A stretch of DNA of 64,000 nucleotides from Asterella californica (lineage: Eukaryota; Streptophyta; Marchantiopsida; Marchantiales; Aytoniaceae). Made by a program: the position numbers and the translations under genes. This document shows positions 11,302-22,633 of this stretch, piece after piece. The DNA lies in NCBI GenBank assembly GCA_036924285.1, contig JAYKYS010000019.1, positions 3,410,001-3,474,000 on the forward strand. Reading direction: 5' to 3'. The first letter of the stretch is position 1. The number at the start of each line of letters is the position of its first letter. The notes under the pieces are model-generated. The model was not told the origin of the DNA. It made no database searches and saw nothing but the letters and a program-made list of their open reading frames with translations.

Positions 11302-12966
11302 AACTGAGTTAACTTGGTACTCTTGCGTCTTTCATCGCCGTTGTCCTTTTCCTCCTGCAGCTCTCCAACAGTCTGTGTTCCACTGTACGTTTCACTCAAG
11401 TACCTAAGCCACAAAAGGACAGTCATACAGCACATAAGACTCACCGGATACTTCGATTACCTCTAATATGAGATGTAGATATTCCCGGACTTATATTCAT
11501 ACGTCGAGAATGGCAGATGTTCTCAAGGACCACTCTCTAGTATAGAGGTAACACCCAATTAGCCCGGCCAAGTACATAGTAAGAAGCGCGGGCACAATGT
11601 GCGCTAACATGCCAACTGGGTTAGCCAATTACTTTGTAACCGGGGGTGTGCCGATGGGAATGTTTAGTTCGAAGCACATTTCCAGACAAGGTACCCCTTG
11701 GTATAAGTCGAATGCGACTAGCCCATGACAAAGACATATGCAGTATGTATTGATGCAGTCTGATCGCGTCTAATTTAAAAGCTAATGTAAAAACCAATGC
11801 GGAAGTGAAGACCAACTGGAGATGTGCAATACAACTGTGAAATAAGCGTAAGGCTATCTAGGCAAAACTAGATACAGATAGCCAAAAGAACCCCGCCCAG
11901 AAGTGAAGTGAGTTAGTTTAAGTGAGTTGAGGAGCACCGATATAGCGAGTGAATACAGGGAGAAGACAGTCAGATGTAGTAACGAAGGATGAAAATTACT
12001 TATGCCAGTACGTGACTGATGCAAGAAACTAATTACCACAATCTACACTCGGAGCATGCAGCAGAACACACTCCCGCCGCATGCACCTCAACCTGCTCTC
12101 TGACTTCATCAGCACCCAATAGAGAGGGTTAGGCTGTAGATGAGTAGGAAAAGTGCTCACGCAGATGAAGACTTAACCAACTCATCAGGGCCTTGTCGGT
12201 CCAGGAGTTTCTCTTCAGTTCCGGGACATCTGAGGGTAACAAGTCTTTGTGTAGTGGTAGATCAGTGAGATTGGCAACCAAATTAACGGACACACATCGC
12301 TTTGCCTGAACGTATGTGAAGAAAGAAGCCAGCAACAAAAGAAGAAAAGGGAACTAGTACCGAACGTGAAACTGGAAGGAGGTCGGCGAAGGAAACTTAT
12401 CAGGCACCAGCCAACTGAGGTAGACGGACTAGACCGAGCCAGAGTACACTGGGGCAGATGTTGTTGCAGGTAGAAGCGCTGGACATAGGGCTGTACTAAC
12501 AAAATTACGTTGGATTATGGAACAGTACAGAAAGAAGAAAGCCTAAAATAGGCCGGGAGTCGAGGAGCCTCTGGAGAAGGTTTATGAGTGAAAAAGCAAA
12601 GGTGGTGTCTAACTGAACCCTAATGGCTCAGTTGGAAGGAGACTAGCATAGCCTAGAGGCGGAATCAGGAAGGAACCATTAGTCGTACGGGAGCAAGGCG
12701 CAGAAGTACTCGGGAAATAAGATGTAGACGTAGTGGGCAATGAATACAACACGGAGTTATGCATTCCCAGAGTTATGCAAATATCAAGCTATCGTATATA
12801 TTGATACACGGGTAAAGCAGCTTTCAGAGAAAACAGTGACTTCACCCGCACATCAAGCTACCGTATATACTCCTTGACCAAAGTATGTTCCAGTCTATGC
12901 GAATAGCAGCGCAATGCACTAACTACACACTTAGGGTAGCCCGCGAAAGTAGAATCCGGAGTAGAC

Positions 12967-13027
12967 GTACTCATTAAGAACTGCATGCCGTAGCCTTCCG
13001 ACCAAAGACCACGCGCCCTGGCTGGAC
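12967..13027. repeat. Direct repeat, left copy (61 bp)
   Basis: GTACTCATTAAGAACTGCAT and the following ~40 bp recur at 14017-14078 with a few changes. The pair flanks a LINE relic (13140-13990). The region from 11400 to 12960 otherwise holds no recognisable gene. Confidence 0.75.
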
Positions 13028-13139
13028 CGAGAAGTAAGAATAGGTTGAGAAGATGAAAAAACAGCAGAAGACACGTTACCTGAGGAGGGGAGACTTACTG
13101 AAGTAGTGAGACGACTACCTTAGAGGACATGCGTCCTCA

Positions 13140-13990
13140 CCTTCCAAGTTTCAGCCATGGAGGATTTGACTAGATCCTCAACAGAAGAACTTTGTCCGGC
13201 TGACTCCAGAAGAGTTGGACAACTAGAACCTCAAAGTTTAGTGCAGTTGCGTTGCAACTGCAGGCGATTGAACCTTGGGATAGGTCCTATAGTATCAGCC
13301 TTCTAAAGTCACTAAATAGGTTTGTTCTGAGACTATTGAACTTTACTCAGTCTACTGAATAATGGACAGTATCTTCGTCCCCATCTTCACAGAGTACACA
13401 CCTTAGTCTCGTGGTTCAACTTATTCATCCTCGTGTTCAAAGGGATGGTACCTTCTCGAAACTTAAACTTCAACCTAGTACCTAGGGTGGGTTTGCTCTC
13501 AAGGTATGTCTTGAAGCCAGCTTCTACCAGGTAAACTCTCGTCAAAGAGAAGGATGGCTTTTGTGATGCCTTCGTCTACGTCTTATGTCGGCAAAGCCAG
13601 CCCATTGCCTCTTCACAGTCATATTCAATTCGAGTTCGGACATCTTTTAGAGCTTCTCTGATAGGTCTGCTACTCTCAACATTTCTGCTATCTTCTTTGT
13701 CCAAGTCTTGGCCTGTTTAACTGGCCTGTCGTGCGCACAAGTGGTATTAAAAACCTCCTTTGGGTATCTCCTGGGTTCTAGCTGCTCCAGTTGCCATCGC
13801 CACTTGAGCTTCGTTAGGTCCCTCCGCCCCTCCGGCGCCGCAACTCGTGCATAATAGCAGAAGCGGTAACGATAATATGCCAAAAACCTTACAACTGGAT
13901 AGCCTCCAGCTGAAGTGTTTGCTTTGTACTGGCATCACAAACAGCAGCTCCATATTCGACTTCAGGGCGTGCGGTGTGCAGGAATACACT
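13140..13990 (-). pseudogene. LINE (non-LTR retrotransposon) ORF2 3' end, decayed
   Basis: On the minus strand several frames together give the typical C-terminal part of a LINE polyprotein downstream of the reverse transcriptase. The pieces are a RPEVEYGA-V-DASTKQ...LEAIQL block (about 13990-13880), then RRDLTKLKWRWQLEQL and RRYPKEVFNTT (13883-13650), then WTKKIAEML. After that comes a CTLCEDGDEDTVHY piece that fits the zinc-binding C-x2-C...H motif near 13400. Frameshifts and stops are frequent, so it is long dead. The RT core itself is not in the window. Transcription would have run toward lower coordinates. Confidence 0.7.
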
Positions 13991-14016
13991 TCGTTTAGCT
14001 AAAATCCAGAGAAGGT

Positions 14017-14078
14017 GTACTCATTAAGAATTGCATGCCTCAGCCTTTCGACCACAAGACCCCGCACCCTGGCTGGAC
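14017..14078. repeat. Direct repeat, right copy (62 bp)
   Basis: Partner of 12967-13027, offset 1050 bp, with a handful of substitutions and one or two indels. Both copies have GAGAAGT-like sequence shortly after. The origin is unknown. Confidence 0.75.
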
Positions 14079-14501
14079 GCTACTCAGAGAAGTGAACCCA
14101 GAGAAGTACATAGCAAGCAGAATGAAGTGGTGAATGTACGCTAAAATTGTTCACTAAAGCGGAAGAAAGTATGACAACGAAAATAACAGACCTCTGCCTG
14201 CCTGGGCCGCAATACGCGCATCTGGTCTTTTGCTGCTACAAATTTACCGACTTTTAGCCGGATGGTGTAGGGTGGACAGAATGTTCCTTTCATGTATCTT
14301 TTGTATGCAAACAGTCCTGATCGACACCATCCTCGATCAAGCAAATATGTTGGACGTCTCCCTGCTCCTCCCTCTTCCGGTCTTTCCATTTCGCAAATCA
14401 CGACGGAAACGACGAGACCTCTTCTGATGATCTTCCAAACTACCTTCTCTGGTTAGATCGAATGCTGGTAGCCTTGCATATGTTACAGAAGGGCTTGAAT
14501 G

Positions 14502-17500
14502 CTACTGTGAACGGTCTGCTTCAGGAACCATATCAGAAAGGACCAATCTGGGCGCTGTTGAGGCGCTGATCAGCCAACCTCTCAAACTTTCACCTCGGGC
14601 CATCCACTTCCCAGAATCGGCAGAACGTCTGAATGGCGCCCTAAGTTTGACAATTTCTTTCTGCACCGCATTTCTTAAGGTGGAGGAACCTTCTTCTTTA
14701 CTCAGCTTTCCCCATCCTGTGACGACAGAAACTAACGGTGGACACAGCAGACCAGACTCCGATCTTCCCCTTGCGCCCGACTCCTGGTCAGCCAGTACGT
14801 CTTCCAGCCGGGGAAGAAGAGGGAGCAGCAATTCCACCTGAATGGTACTTTCAAAGCTGAAATTTCTGCCTTCCTCATCTGAGATCTCGTCTTGTTTCTG
14901 CTCTACCTCACGGGCACTACCAAAACTTCCATCCTCCACAACTTTCTTGCTCTTAGCCAACTCCAAATGTTGAGCAATTATAAGCAGCCGTCCCAACCAT
15001 TGGTAAAGAGCGACCAAGGCAGCCCCAGTAGACAATCGTCTCAGATCCAGTTTCCACTCCTGTGAATGAATGAGGCATATGTCATCGAAGAGGCCTCTCT
15101 CCATAACCCACGCAACAACCAAGGTGGCTCGGCGGTACCAGCCTAAAGCCCATAGAGCATCCACCAGTGCACATGTGAAAATTGTCCAGGTCTTTATGTC
15201 CTCCTTGTCCAGTAGTGAGTAGAGCTTGTGTATGTTTCCTTGCACCTATACGCACAGATAAAATCTATGGAGTAAAACGCAGTTCAAATGTAATGCATCG
15301 ACTGCTGTCGCACGACATAGTCGAAGTCGACGACTCACAGATAATGAAATTCAGTTCATCATGCAGCTATTATACTCACACCTGCGTTAGGAGATTGAAC
15401 AATTTGCGGCATGAGTTCAATACAACAGTTCGACCGGCATCACTATCAACCAACTACAGAGGGGATCAACAGATACTAACCTCTTCATCGCTCGTCATAA
15501 TCTCCAGCAACATTCGGCAAGAATTCTTTATCAACGCGAAGTCGAAGGCTCGGAGAAACTTTACAAGGACGCATGCATCTTCCTCACTGCTGCATTTTGA
15601 ACCTAAGGCAGCAAGAACAACGCTACATGTGACCACGTCCGGTGAACAGTTGACGGCCAACATATCAAACTGTATGTCCGACACTCTCTTTATACGTCCC
15701 GACTTGATGCAAGCATCTATAGCCTCCGTAAACACGTGTTCATTGCACATCGCTCCTAGCTTGGCTTCTTCATACACTGCAAAGACCTATACAAAACGTT
15801 GTAAATTAGTACCTTGAACACACTTCCTCGTTATTCTGCTCGACTAGGATACTAACACCTTCCAGATGGTGCAGTATCTAAGAACTCCCTGAGCCAAGCA
15901 AAAGATATGTTGTACTCCTGCTAACCTACTATCGAGTGCAAAAAGGAATCTCATGGACCTCCAGGAAGCACTCGCCGGTACCTCCCTTGACGAAGAGTTA
16001 TAGAGTCAGTCATAAGACCAGCAAATCAGCCAGTGTCTTCGATAGCTTCGTTCCTCATATTTTGACTAGCCTCACCTCGTCATAAGCTCCCGAAGCCTTA
16101 TACGCTGACATAAGACTCGCAGCAGTTACGCTGGTAGGCTGAAGGCCAGCTAATCTCATTTCTTCGTACAATCTCTTCGCTGATAAGGAATCACCACATT
16201 TTTTGTAAAGATCGATCATCGAGTTATAAGTGACTACGTTCGGCTCAACTTGGAGGTCTTTCATGATTTTAAACAGCTTCTCGGCTTCATCGTATACGCC
16301 GTCGCGAGCACATGCCGTTATCAACGAGCTGAACGTGACGGCGTTGGGTAGGCAGTTGTCAGCCAACATCTCGCTTAGCAGCAGCAAAGCATCGCTGCTA
16401 TAACCTGAAAAGCGTATACCAGTTGGAGAGTTATTAGTTTAGTCTAAACGTTGTACAGCAAACCTCATGCCGATGTTAAGTACTTCGCTCTTATTCCTCT
16501 GCACACACCAAGTTGCAGTAGAGAGATGGAAACGACCTAACCACATAGAGGCGAAAATGACTTGCGCACGATGTACTGTCTAAACCAGAACCGAGAACCC
16601 ATCCGACGATGTATAAGGCAAGCAAAGATAAGAGAAGAAATCCCTCTTATATGAAGCAAACCAGGATTTACCGGCATTGGCGTAAACAGTGATCAGAGTG
16701 GTATAAGTGACAACGGTGGGCTTCAGCGCCCTTTTCTTCAAATTGTCAAAAATCTTCTGAGCTTCTTTGACGTGCCTGCCGGAAACACAAGCTTCAAGAA
16801 GAATGTTGAAAGAAACAATATCAGGTTCAATGCCTTGTGTGTACATATCCTTAAATACTGAAACCACGGTTCCGAGCCCCATGCCTGCTTTGACATAAGA
16901 GTTCATGACAATGTTGTAAGTCACAATGTCAGGTTTGTATAAGCTATTCTTCATAGACTCGAAGAGATCCTCCAGTGGCTCAATTCGCCCTGCCTTGCCT
17001 CGAGCGTTGATCATCGCGTTAAATAGTGCAACATCCTTCTCTACTTCAGAATTATTCACGCTACTAAATACCTTTTCAGCCAATTCCACGCAACCAGCCT
17101 CTCCAAGAGTGTCAATTATTGTAGTGTATAAGTGCGGATCCAGCTTGCACCAGCCCTGCCTTTCCATCCATCGTACAACTTCTAGCGCACCTTCAAGATT
17201 ACCCTGCTCACCTACAATTTGCATAACCGCATGTACTATCCGAGCTACTTCCGAATATGGTAGAAACCTACCTGTCGGGCAATGGCCACTACCACTAATG
17301 TTCCTTATCGCAGTTCCTAGCATGACTGAACGGTCTCGTCTAGAAGCAAGCTCTTTCACCCACTCGCTTAAAACTTGTCCAACTAACTTTACATCCTCCA
17401 GATTCAGGATATTGTGTACGAGATTCCGAACTATCTCCCTCCTACGTTCGAGCTTCTCCTTCGTAACGCCGTATGGCATGCGCTGAAAGGCATTTCCATT

Positions 17501-17524
17501 GTTGGTGTAACTCCTCCTAGTCCC
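14502..17524 (-). CDS. P-class PPR protein with C-terminal SMR-like domain
   Basis: PPR proteins bind organellar RNA; PPR-SMR members (GUN1, pTAC2, SVR7 and SOT1 types) act in chloroplast gene expression. Four exons join in phase: 17524-16672, 16404-16076, 15786-15481 and 15245-14502 (stop TAG). All boundaries are GT-AG; two acceptors are TATAG. They give about 743 codons. Exon 2 starts after a TTTGCAG acceptor, so an upstream exon with the start codon and transit peptide is missing; the first internal Met is at 17479. Repeats of about 35 residues carry standard motifs (PDIVTYNIVMNSYVKAG, PNVVTYNSMIDLYKKCGD). The last exon has an ALVDALWALG block, then LDLRRLSTGAALVAL, where family members usually have LDLH, and VVTGWGKLSKEEGSSTLR typical of plant SMR domains. 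Loss of the His may affect nuclease activity. The exact orthologue is not assigned. Confidence 0.85.
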
Positions 17525-17534
17525 CTGCAAAGGA

Positions 17535-18800
17535 GAAGTGATCCTTGCTAAGGTTCATAAGCGGAAAAGACTACTGCTACTGACCACATCAGAATATCAA
17601 TCAAACTCGTAACTAAAGATAGTCTAGATTAAGACTTACTACGTAGTCTGACTTGAATCCAAGGAAGAAAAGAAGTGAACGGCCAGACCAGCCCTCACCG
17701 GATATGGGAAGAAGAAACTGGCAGCTTAGTTACTGACATCTATCAAACCCCTAATGCACCATGACTGAACACGTGACACCGACAGCACTCGCAGTCAATT
17801 TCGTTCTGCTTGGCTTGTTCACAGTCTATGACTCTTCTACTAGAATCAAGATCCTTAATTCTGCTGCAGCACTATCCTGAGCTAAACGTGAGTGATCGAC
17901 AGGCATTCAATCCAAAAGATGTGTACATAAGCAGTGCTGACGACTGAATTGGCAACAGATGTCACTAATTCTGTCAGGATGGCACGAAGCAAAAAACGCA
18001 CCTGTAAACACATGGCTGCTGTGAGCGTATTTCTAATACATGTCAAATATGGCCTAAACGTGTTGGCCTGCAAAGCACATCGAAGAATGATAAGCACGCA
18101 CTCCTGCACATGAGATTCCATATTGACTTCAGTCTTCGAGAAGCCTAATAGGAGACTCTACACACGAGATACTCGTACCATATTTGCAGTAAAGCTCCAG
18201 TTTCAACCGAGATCTATAATTGTTGCTGTAGAGCAGAGGAACAGAGCTCAAACAGCTCAAAGTATAGATTCGATCGGATACTGGAAAAACTGAGAGAGCC
18301 CGTATGAACGTCCGCAGCACTGCCCTCATGTCCGGTCACGCGTCCAATGTCCGGTACCAAAATGTCCATACCCCGCTGATGCATCTGGTCCGTCACACCG
18401 CTAGGGGCGAATTCTGCAATCTCCTTCACTGAAGGACCAGCTGCTGAGCATCATGTGACCTCACGGGACCTATGCATATGCTCGTAGGGTCGAAGTTGTG
18501 TGAAACATACAATCAAAGTTCGAAGGGTACTCAAGAATAGAGCTTTGAGCTTTGAGTTGAGAGAGAAATATATTGTTTTGGGAAGTTTAAGAAAAATTCA
18601 AAGTTGCTATTAAGAATACATCAAAAGTATTCTTCGTAAATGTGAAGCATTATAAAACAAGATTTACCAAAAGAATATTTAAAGTATTAAATGTAATTTT
18701 TAAAAAATTATAAATTGATTGTAATGATTAGAAAAAGATAATTAAAAGTTAATAATCAAAAATCTTTCATATATTTTTAATATTTTCGCGATATTTACCT
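17535..18800. other. Upstream region of the PPR-SMR gene; AT-rich from about 18530
   Basis: The missing 5' exon, 5' UTR and promoter of the minus-strand PPR gene should lie here. An ATG-initiated stretch (MSVTKLPVSSSHIR) at about 17740 ends at a CG|GTGAGG site but joins out of phase, so I do not adopt it. From about 18530 the sequence is AT-rich up to the LTR border. Confidence 0.4.
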
Positions 18801-18911
18801 AGAATAAGTGTTTGGTGACGCCACGCGTGCGGGCCAGCCGCAGCGGTCGGTTCGTCTCCCACTCCAAGAGGGAAGTAGAACTGGGGATCTTGCCGGGCTC
18901 GCCTTCATCTG

Positions 18912-18942
18912 CCGCGAGTTCCCATCCAATGGGAACTCGCGG
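18912..18942. repeat. Perfect inverted repeat inside the LTR
   Basis: CCGCGAGTTCCCA and its exact reverse complement flank a 5-base loop. A related but imperfect version sits in the spacer of the 30-kb foldback. Confidence 0.8.
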
Positions 18943-19076
18943 AAGCTGGCCACTATTGTCCCCGCGACCCTTACTCAGGCCCGCGTGGCATCTTCTTACT
19001 CGCAGCGGATTTTGAGAGCCCGACACTCCACTCCGAGAGGCGAAAGACAGTCCGGCCAGTGCGCCAGGTGCCGAGG

Positions 19077-19082
19077 TATAAA
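19077..19082 (+). promoter_or_regulatory. Candidate LTR TATA box
   Basis: TATAAA lies about 270 bp inside the 5' LTR in a GC-rich context, on the coding strand of the element. Confidence 0.45.
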
Positions 19083-19604
19083 GCCCCGCGCATAGGGCAT
19101 GGTGCACACACGGAGTGAGGCCGAAACGGATGTTAGAGTGAGAGCAGGCCACGTAGAAGTACTCGCCGCGAAGATAAGGGCCGTCGAGGAGTTAAGTGTA
19201 TACGAGTCTCGATCAGCGCTAGTTCGAGATACAGACTAATGGGTCGAGATTTTAGTACAGCGTTAGGGTCTATCGTGGTCTAATTGAGGTTCGGCACCCT
19301 TCCGGAGCAGCCGCGCCTACCCTACCAAGGGCGGCCGATGTATGAGCCCGCGTTTTAGTAAAGAGGGGGTCGTTGTTGTCGAATTGATGAAGTGCAGGAG
19401 TGTGTGTTTGTGTGCGAGCTCATGGGGCAAGTGTGTTGCCCCCGATCTGACCAAGTAGACTGAGTGACAGGAGAGAGAGAAAAGACTGAGTGAGTATCGC
19501 CGGGTTGATTGAGCACAGTAGTATCGTCGGGTTACCGAGTTTTGATTTTGTTTTTCGCTAAGAGAACACGCGACGCCGCCCTCGAACCCGGGATCCACGT
19601 CCAA

Positions 19605-19620
19605 TGGTATCAGAGCGAGG
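19605..19620 (+). promoter_or_regulatory. Primer binding site (initiator Met tRNA)
   Basis: TGGTATCAGAGCGAGG matches the usual plant LTR-retrotransposon primer site, complementary to the 3' end of initiator methionine tRNA. It lies one base after the LTR. Confidence 0.85.
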
Positions 19621-19649
19621 TTGTGAGCTTTGCCACGAGCACGCACAAG

Positions 19650-21165
19650 ATGAATCGCTTTAGGAGTCGCAGCAGATCGGACCGTGAAGCCTTGACTGTC
19701 GCACGAAACAGTCACGCCGTTACGCAGGAGTCTGCAGCCCGTCGCCGCGAAGTAGAGTCGCAACTGCAGGTCGGATTCACGACTTGCAAGGGTGGGGACA
19801 CGAACCGATGCCGCCGCGGCGAGGGAAAGCACAGTTTGGAGTAGGCCGTCCCGACCGCCGCCGCCCTCGAATCCATCGTTCCCGACTCCTGTCGCGTCCC
19901 AGACGCCGTCGGGCTATGAACCCCAACCCGCCGCCTCCGGAGCCTCGGTTGCCGGATCTTCTGTAGGTCCGGCCGAACCGCCGACCGGGGGTCCAGCGTC
20001 AGCAACGCCCCCGACAAGTGCCGAGGTCCGGAAGACACTCCAGGACGTGGAGGTGTTCTTGTGAAACCTGCGAGCCCGATTTGGAGTTGCTGGAACCCCC
20101 CCAACACCGTCACCAGACTCAACTGCGCCAGCGCCGGCCCTGGCGTCTGTGCAACCGGACGCACTCGCGAATCAGCCCACGAGAGCAACGGGTCAGGCAG
20201 CGCAGCGCACTGATCCGAGCGCACTTGGCACAGGTGGTCCCGATGGAGGATCCAGCAACTCGAGTAGTTCGAGCTCAAGGGAGCCTAGTACCGACAGCAA
20301 TCTGAACGGCCGACGATCAGGAGAGAGGAAGCGCCATCAACGGGCGCCATCTCTTGAAAAGCCACAAGAGTACTTTGGGGAGCCCTCACTCCCCAAGTTC
20401 GAACTTTGGGTGGCAGCAATGGAAAATTACTTGAGCCACTACTCAAAACGAGGACGGTTCGCTTATGCTGTGAGTCGACTGAGGGGAGACGCATTGAAGT
20501 GGCTTACCAACTATCAGAGGGAGCGGATCAACAAGGGGAGGCCCGAGCTCAACACTTGGGAGGAGCTCCGGGATCGACTCAGAACCTACTTGGTCACTCG
20601 CAACGAGTACAATCACTACCGGCAGGAAATGGACGGATTGAAGTAGACGAGAGGCATCAGGGAGTACAGTCAAAAGTTCGGACACTTGTGGAATGCATTG
20701 GCGCTTACGGACGTCAATGAGAAGAAGTACCTCTTCCACCAGGGGCTCCAAGGTTGGTACAGCTACGAGATGATCCGATTTGGGTGGGACAAGCCGTTGG
20801 AGGATTTATGCGCCCACCTAGAACTTCTGGAGACCGACCGACAAAAAGAGAGAATGGGGGAGAAGCCGAGGGAGGCTCGACCCTTTCGCAAGTTCCGAGG
20901 AGGTTCCAACAATAAGGCCCGAAGGTCTTACAACCCTGCAGGAGGTCAGGGCGGACAGCGACCAGCGCTGCCCGTAGCGCCTGGCCGGAGACCAGCGACC
21001 GGAGGTCAGCGTCCACCCGAGCGCCGACATCAAGGAGGAGGAACCGCCCGCGAGAACCAAAGGCCAAGGAGGGGATAGGGCGGAGGACCCCCTAGGAGCC
21101 CGCCTAGACCGAATGCACCGTTCGCAGTTGCAGCATCCCGAGGAGATGGTTGCTACCACTGCGGC
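19650..21165 (+). pseudogene. Ty3/gypsy gag, three in-frame stops
   Basis: Gag coats the element RNA. One frame (phase of 19792) carries the whole protein: a Pro/Ala/Ser-rich N-terminus, TPPTSAEVRKTLQDVE, a Ser/Arg linker, then the capsid-like block LPKFELWVAAMENYLSHYSK...LRGDALKWLTNYQRER. An Arg/Gly-rich tail follows and the start of a CCHC knuckle, GCYHCGR. The frame is intact except for TGA at 20062-20064 and TAG at 20644-20646 and 21076-21078; the sister copy at 33821-35890 has Arg, Gln and Gln there. The sequence breaks off inside the zinc knuckle near 21165 and abuts a minus-strand gag piece. Protease and polymerase are missing. Confidence 0.85.
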
Positions 21166-21640
21166 CGATCTCTCCCATGCATCATACCACGTGAGAGCTT
21201 TATCGTTCAAGTAGTCACACACAAATACTCCCGTTACGTGATCTGTGATTTGCGTACTGAAAAGTCGTAAATATCGATTCATCCGAGAAATCCAATTCTC
21301 GACTACTCTCATGATTCGTTGACCTTTGTACTGTTCAATGTTACATGTCTTCTTCATTCATAGTAACAGAGCACCTTCATCCTCGACTGGAGCTCTAACG
21401 ATTTGTGCCACGGGTTCTCTTGGTGCAGCTTGCTCTCCCACCATTGGTACTCTTTGCGACGATCTTCCTCTTCCAACGTCTGTCATACTCTGACTCTCGA
21501 GGTTCAACATCTTGTTCTATAGTGCTTCAATCGTCATCTTCATCTCCCGAAATTCGTTCAACATGCCTTGCATCAATTTCTACATCACCAACTCCGGGTT
21601 TGGAGGTTACTTGAATGATAAAGCTCTCACGACAAGAGTG
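21165..21640 (-). pseudogene. Fragment of a different retrotransposon gag
   Basis: On the minus strand one frame reads LMQGMLNEFREMKMTIEAL, a stop, then a coiled-coil-like stretch, a further stop near 21360, and NWISRMNRYLRLFSTQITD...DKALTWYDAWE. This is the common Retrotrans_gag arrangement (helical lead, then a W-x-x-x-M-E-x-Y-like helix and KALTWY). It is unlike the neighbouring plus-strand gag. It is cut at 21165 where that gag ends, so one element was inserted into or recombined with the other. Confidence 0.6.
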
Positions 21641-21780
21641 TGTTTATCCTGTTTGAGAAGGAGAAGATCTGAACGGTTCCGTGAGTAGAGGGCGAGGTCG
21701 CGGAGCCAATAGTTTTTGTGAAAATTACTTGACGTTTCTGATCTGCGATCTAGACGCGCCTCGGGAATTCATGTCAGAGT

Positions 21781-21792
21781 GGTATCAGAGCT
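21781..21792 (+). promoter_or_regulatory. Second initiator-Met primer binding site
   Basis: TGGTATCAGAGC recurs here, preceded by ...CATGTCAGAG. An LTR should end just before it, but the upstream 140 bp is cut by the gag fragment and no TG start is clear. The leader ORF and a gag follow downstream. Confidence 0.7.
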
Positions 21793-22040
21793 TAGGTTAC
21801 TATCTATCGAATCTAGTTAGCAGGATTGAACGGACTGACGACTAAGTGATCGAGGATCGCGGAGAGTGCACGAGTCCGTGAGACAGTCTGGAGGTTCGCG
21901 AGGAAAAAAAGCTCACTAACTCGCGTTGTCGTGTTGTGAGACGTCTCACATGTGAATTCAGTACAAAACGTGTGTTGTGTTTTTTTGTGTCTCCGAACCT
22001 TTCGTGTAGTTCGCATGAGAGCGTATTAGGTGTCGCATTC

Positions 22041-22101
22041 ACTGAGATCTAGATCTCAGTCGGCACATCTTGTTATCGTACGATAACAAGATGTGCCGAC
22101 T
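22041..22101. repeat. Two overlapping perfect palindromes (20 bp and 44 bp)
   Basis: 22041-22060 (ACTGAGATCTAGATCTCAGT) is a perfect palindrome. 22058-22101, centred on ATCGTACGAT, is a second perfect palindrome of 44 bp sharing three bases with the first. They lie between the primer site and the leader ORF. Confidence 0.9.
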
Positions 22102-22248
22102 CAATGATTCGTGAACATTCACGTGAATGGCTCTTGTTGTCAAACTTAGGTATAAGATAGTGGGTCGAGGGTTTGTGAGACGTTCTTCTTTGAATGGATT
22201 TCATGAGTGTGTCTTAGTGTCTTACATGATAAGTGAAGAACTGCAAGA

Positions 22249-22633
22249 GTGGTATTTATGGATGGAGGATTAAATCGTGTTCCGAATCTTCTATTTCTAA
22301 ACCCGTTTCATATCAAGCTTCACTGCATCCACCGCGATCATTTTCGACAGTGGTTCGTCGCCCACTTTGGAGAAGAGTTCATGGGGAGGATGATGGACTC
22401 GATTACTCCGGTGGTTTTATCAATTGTCACGTATAGAGAGAACTCGGACTTGACAGTGTATATCTTATTTTGACGAGGGACGAATGGACTTCAATTATCC
22501 AGCCAACATCCTTTTCAATGTCTGGGTGGACGTTCGATGTCACTGTCGGCGGAAGATCAATCATCGTATGTGGATAGCAAGGAACTTTGACGAGGAGTAC
22601 TGTAATCAAGTGATGGCCCATTCCTTTTTGTAG
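22249..22633 (+). pseudogene. Leader ORF, copy 1 (NPFHIK family, unknown)
   Basis: About 128 codons. The start reads WMDGG...LFLNPFHIKLHCIHRDHF, then HFGEEFMGRMMDS and VVLSIVTY. Near 22470 the frame shifts and goes on with MDFNYPANILFNVWVDVRC...NHRMWIARNFDEEYC to a TAG at 22631-22633. The same protein occurs at 25123-25344 and, on the minus strand, at 36033-36427, so the frame is real and not a shadow. It lies 450 bp after a primer site and upstream of a gag. I recognise no family: no zinc finger, protease or polymerase motif is visible. Confidence 0.6.

Larger units (their letters stand above)
18809..19603 (+). mobile_element. 5' LTR of a Ty3/gypsy element
   Basis: The segment begins TGTTTGG at an abrupt AT-rich to GC-rich switch. 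It ends ...GTCCA one base before a tRNA-iMet primer binding site, giving TG...CA ends and about 795 bp. A TATAAA at 19077-19082 can serve as the LTR promoter. A perfect 13-bp inverted repeat lies at 18912-18942. No matching 3' LTR copy is recognised downstream, so the element is truncated. Part of its first 150 bp is similar to the centre of the foldback at 29466-30797. Confidence 0.7.

Noticed and set aside
17690..17765. MSVTKLPVSSSHIR as the first exon of the PPR gene
   Set aside because: It ends at a good donor but joins the next exon in the wrong frame.
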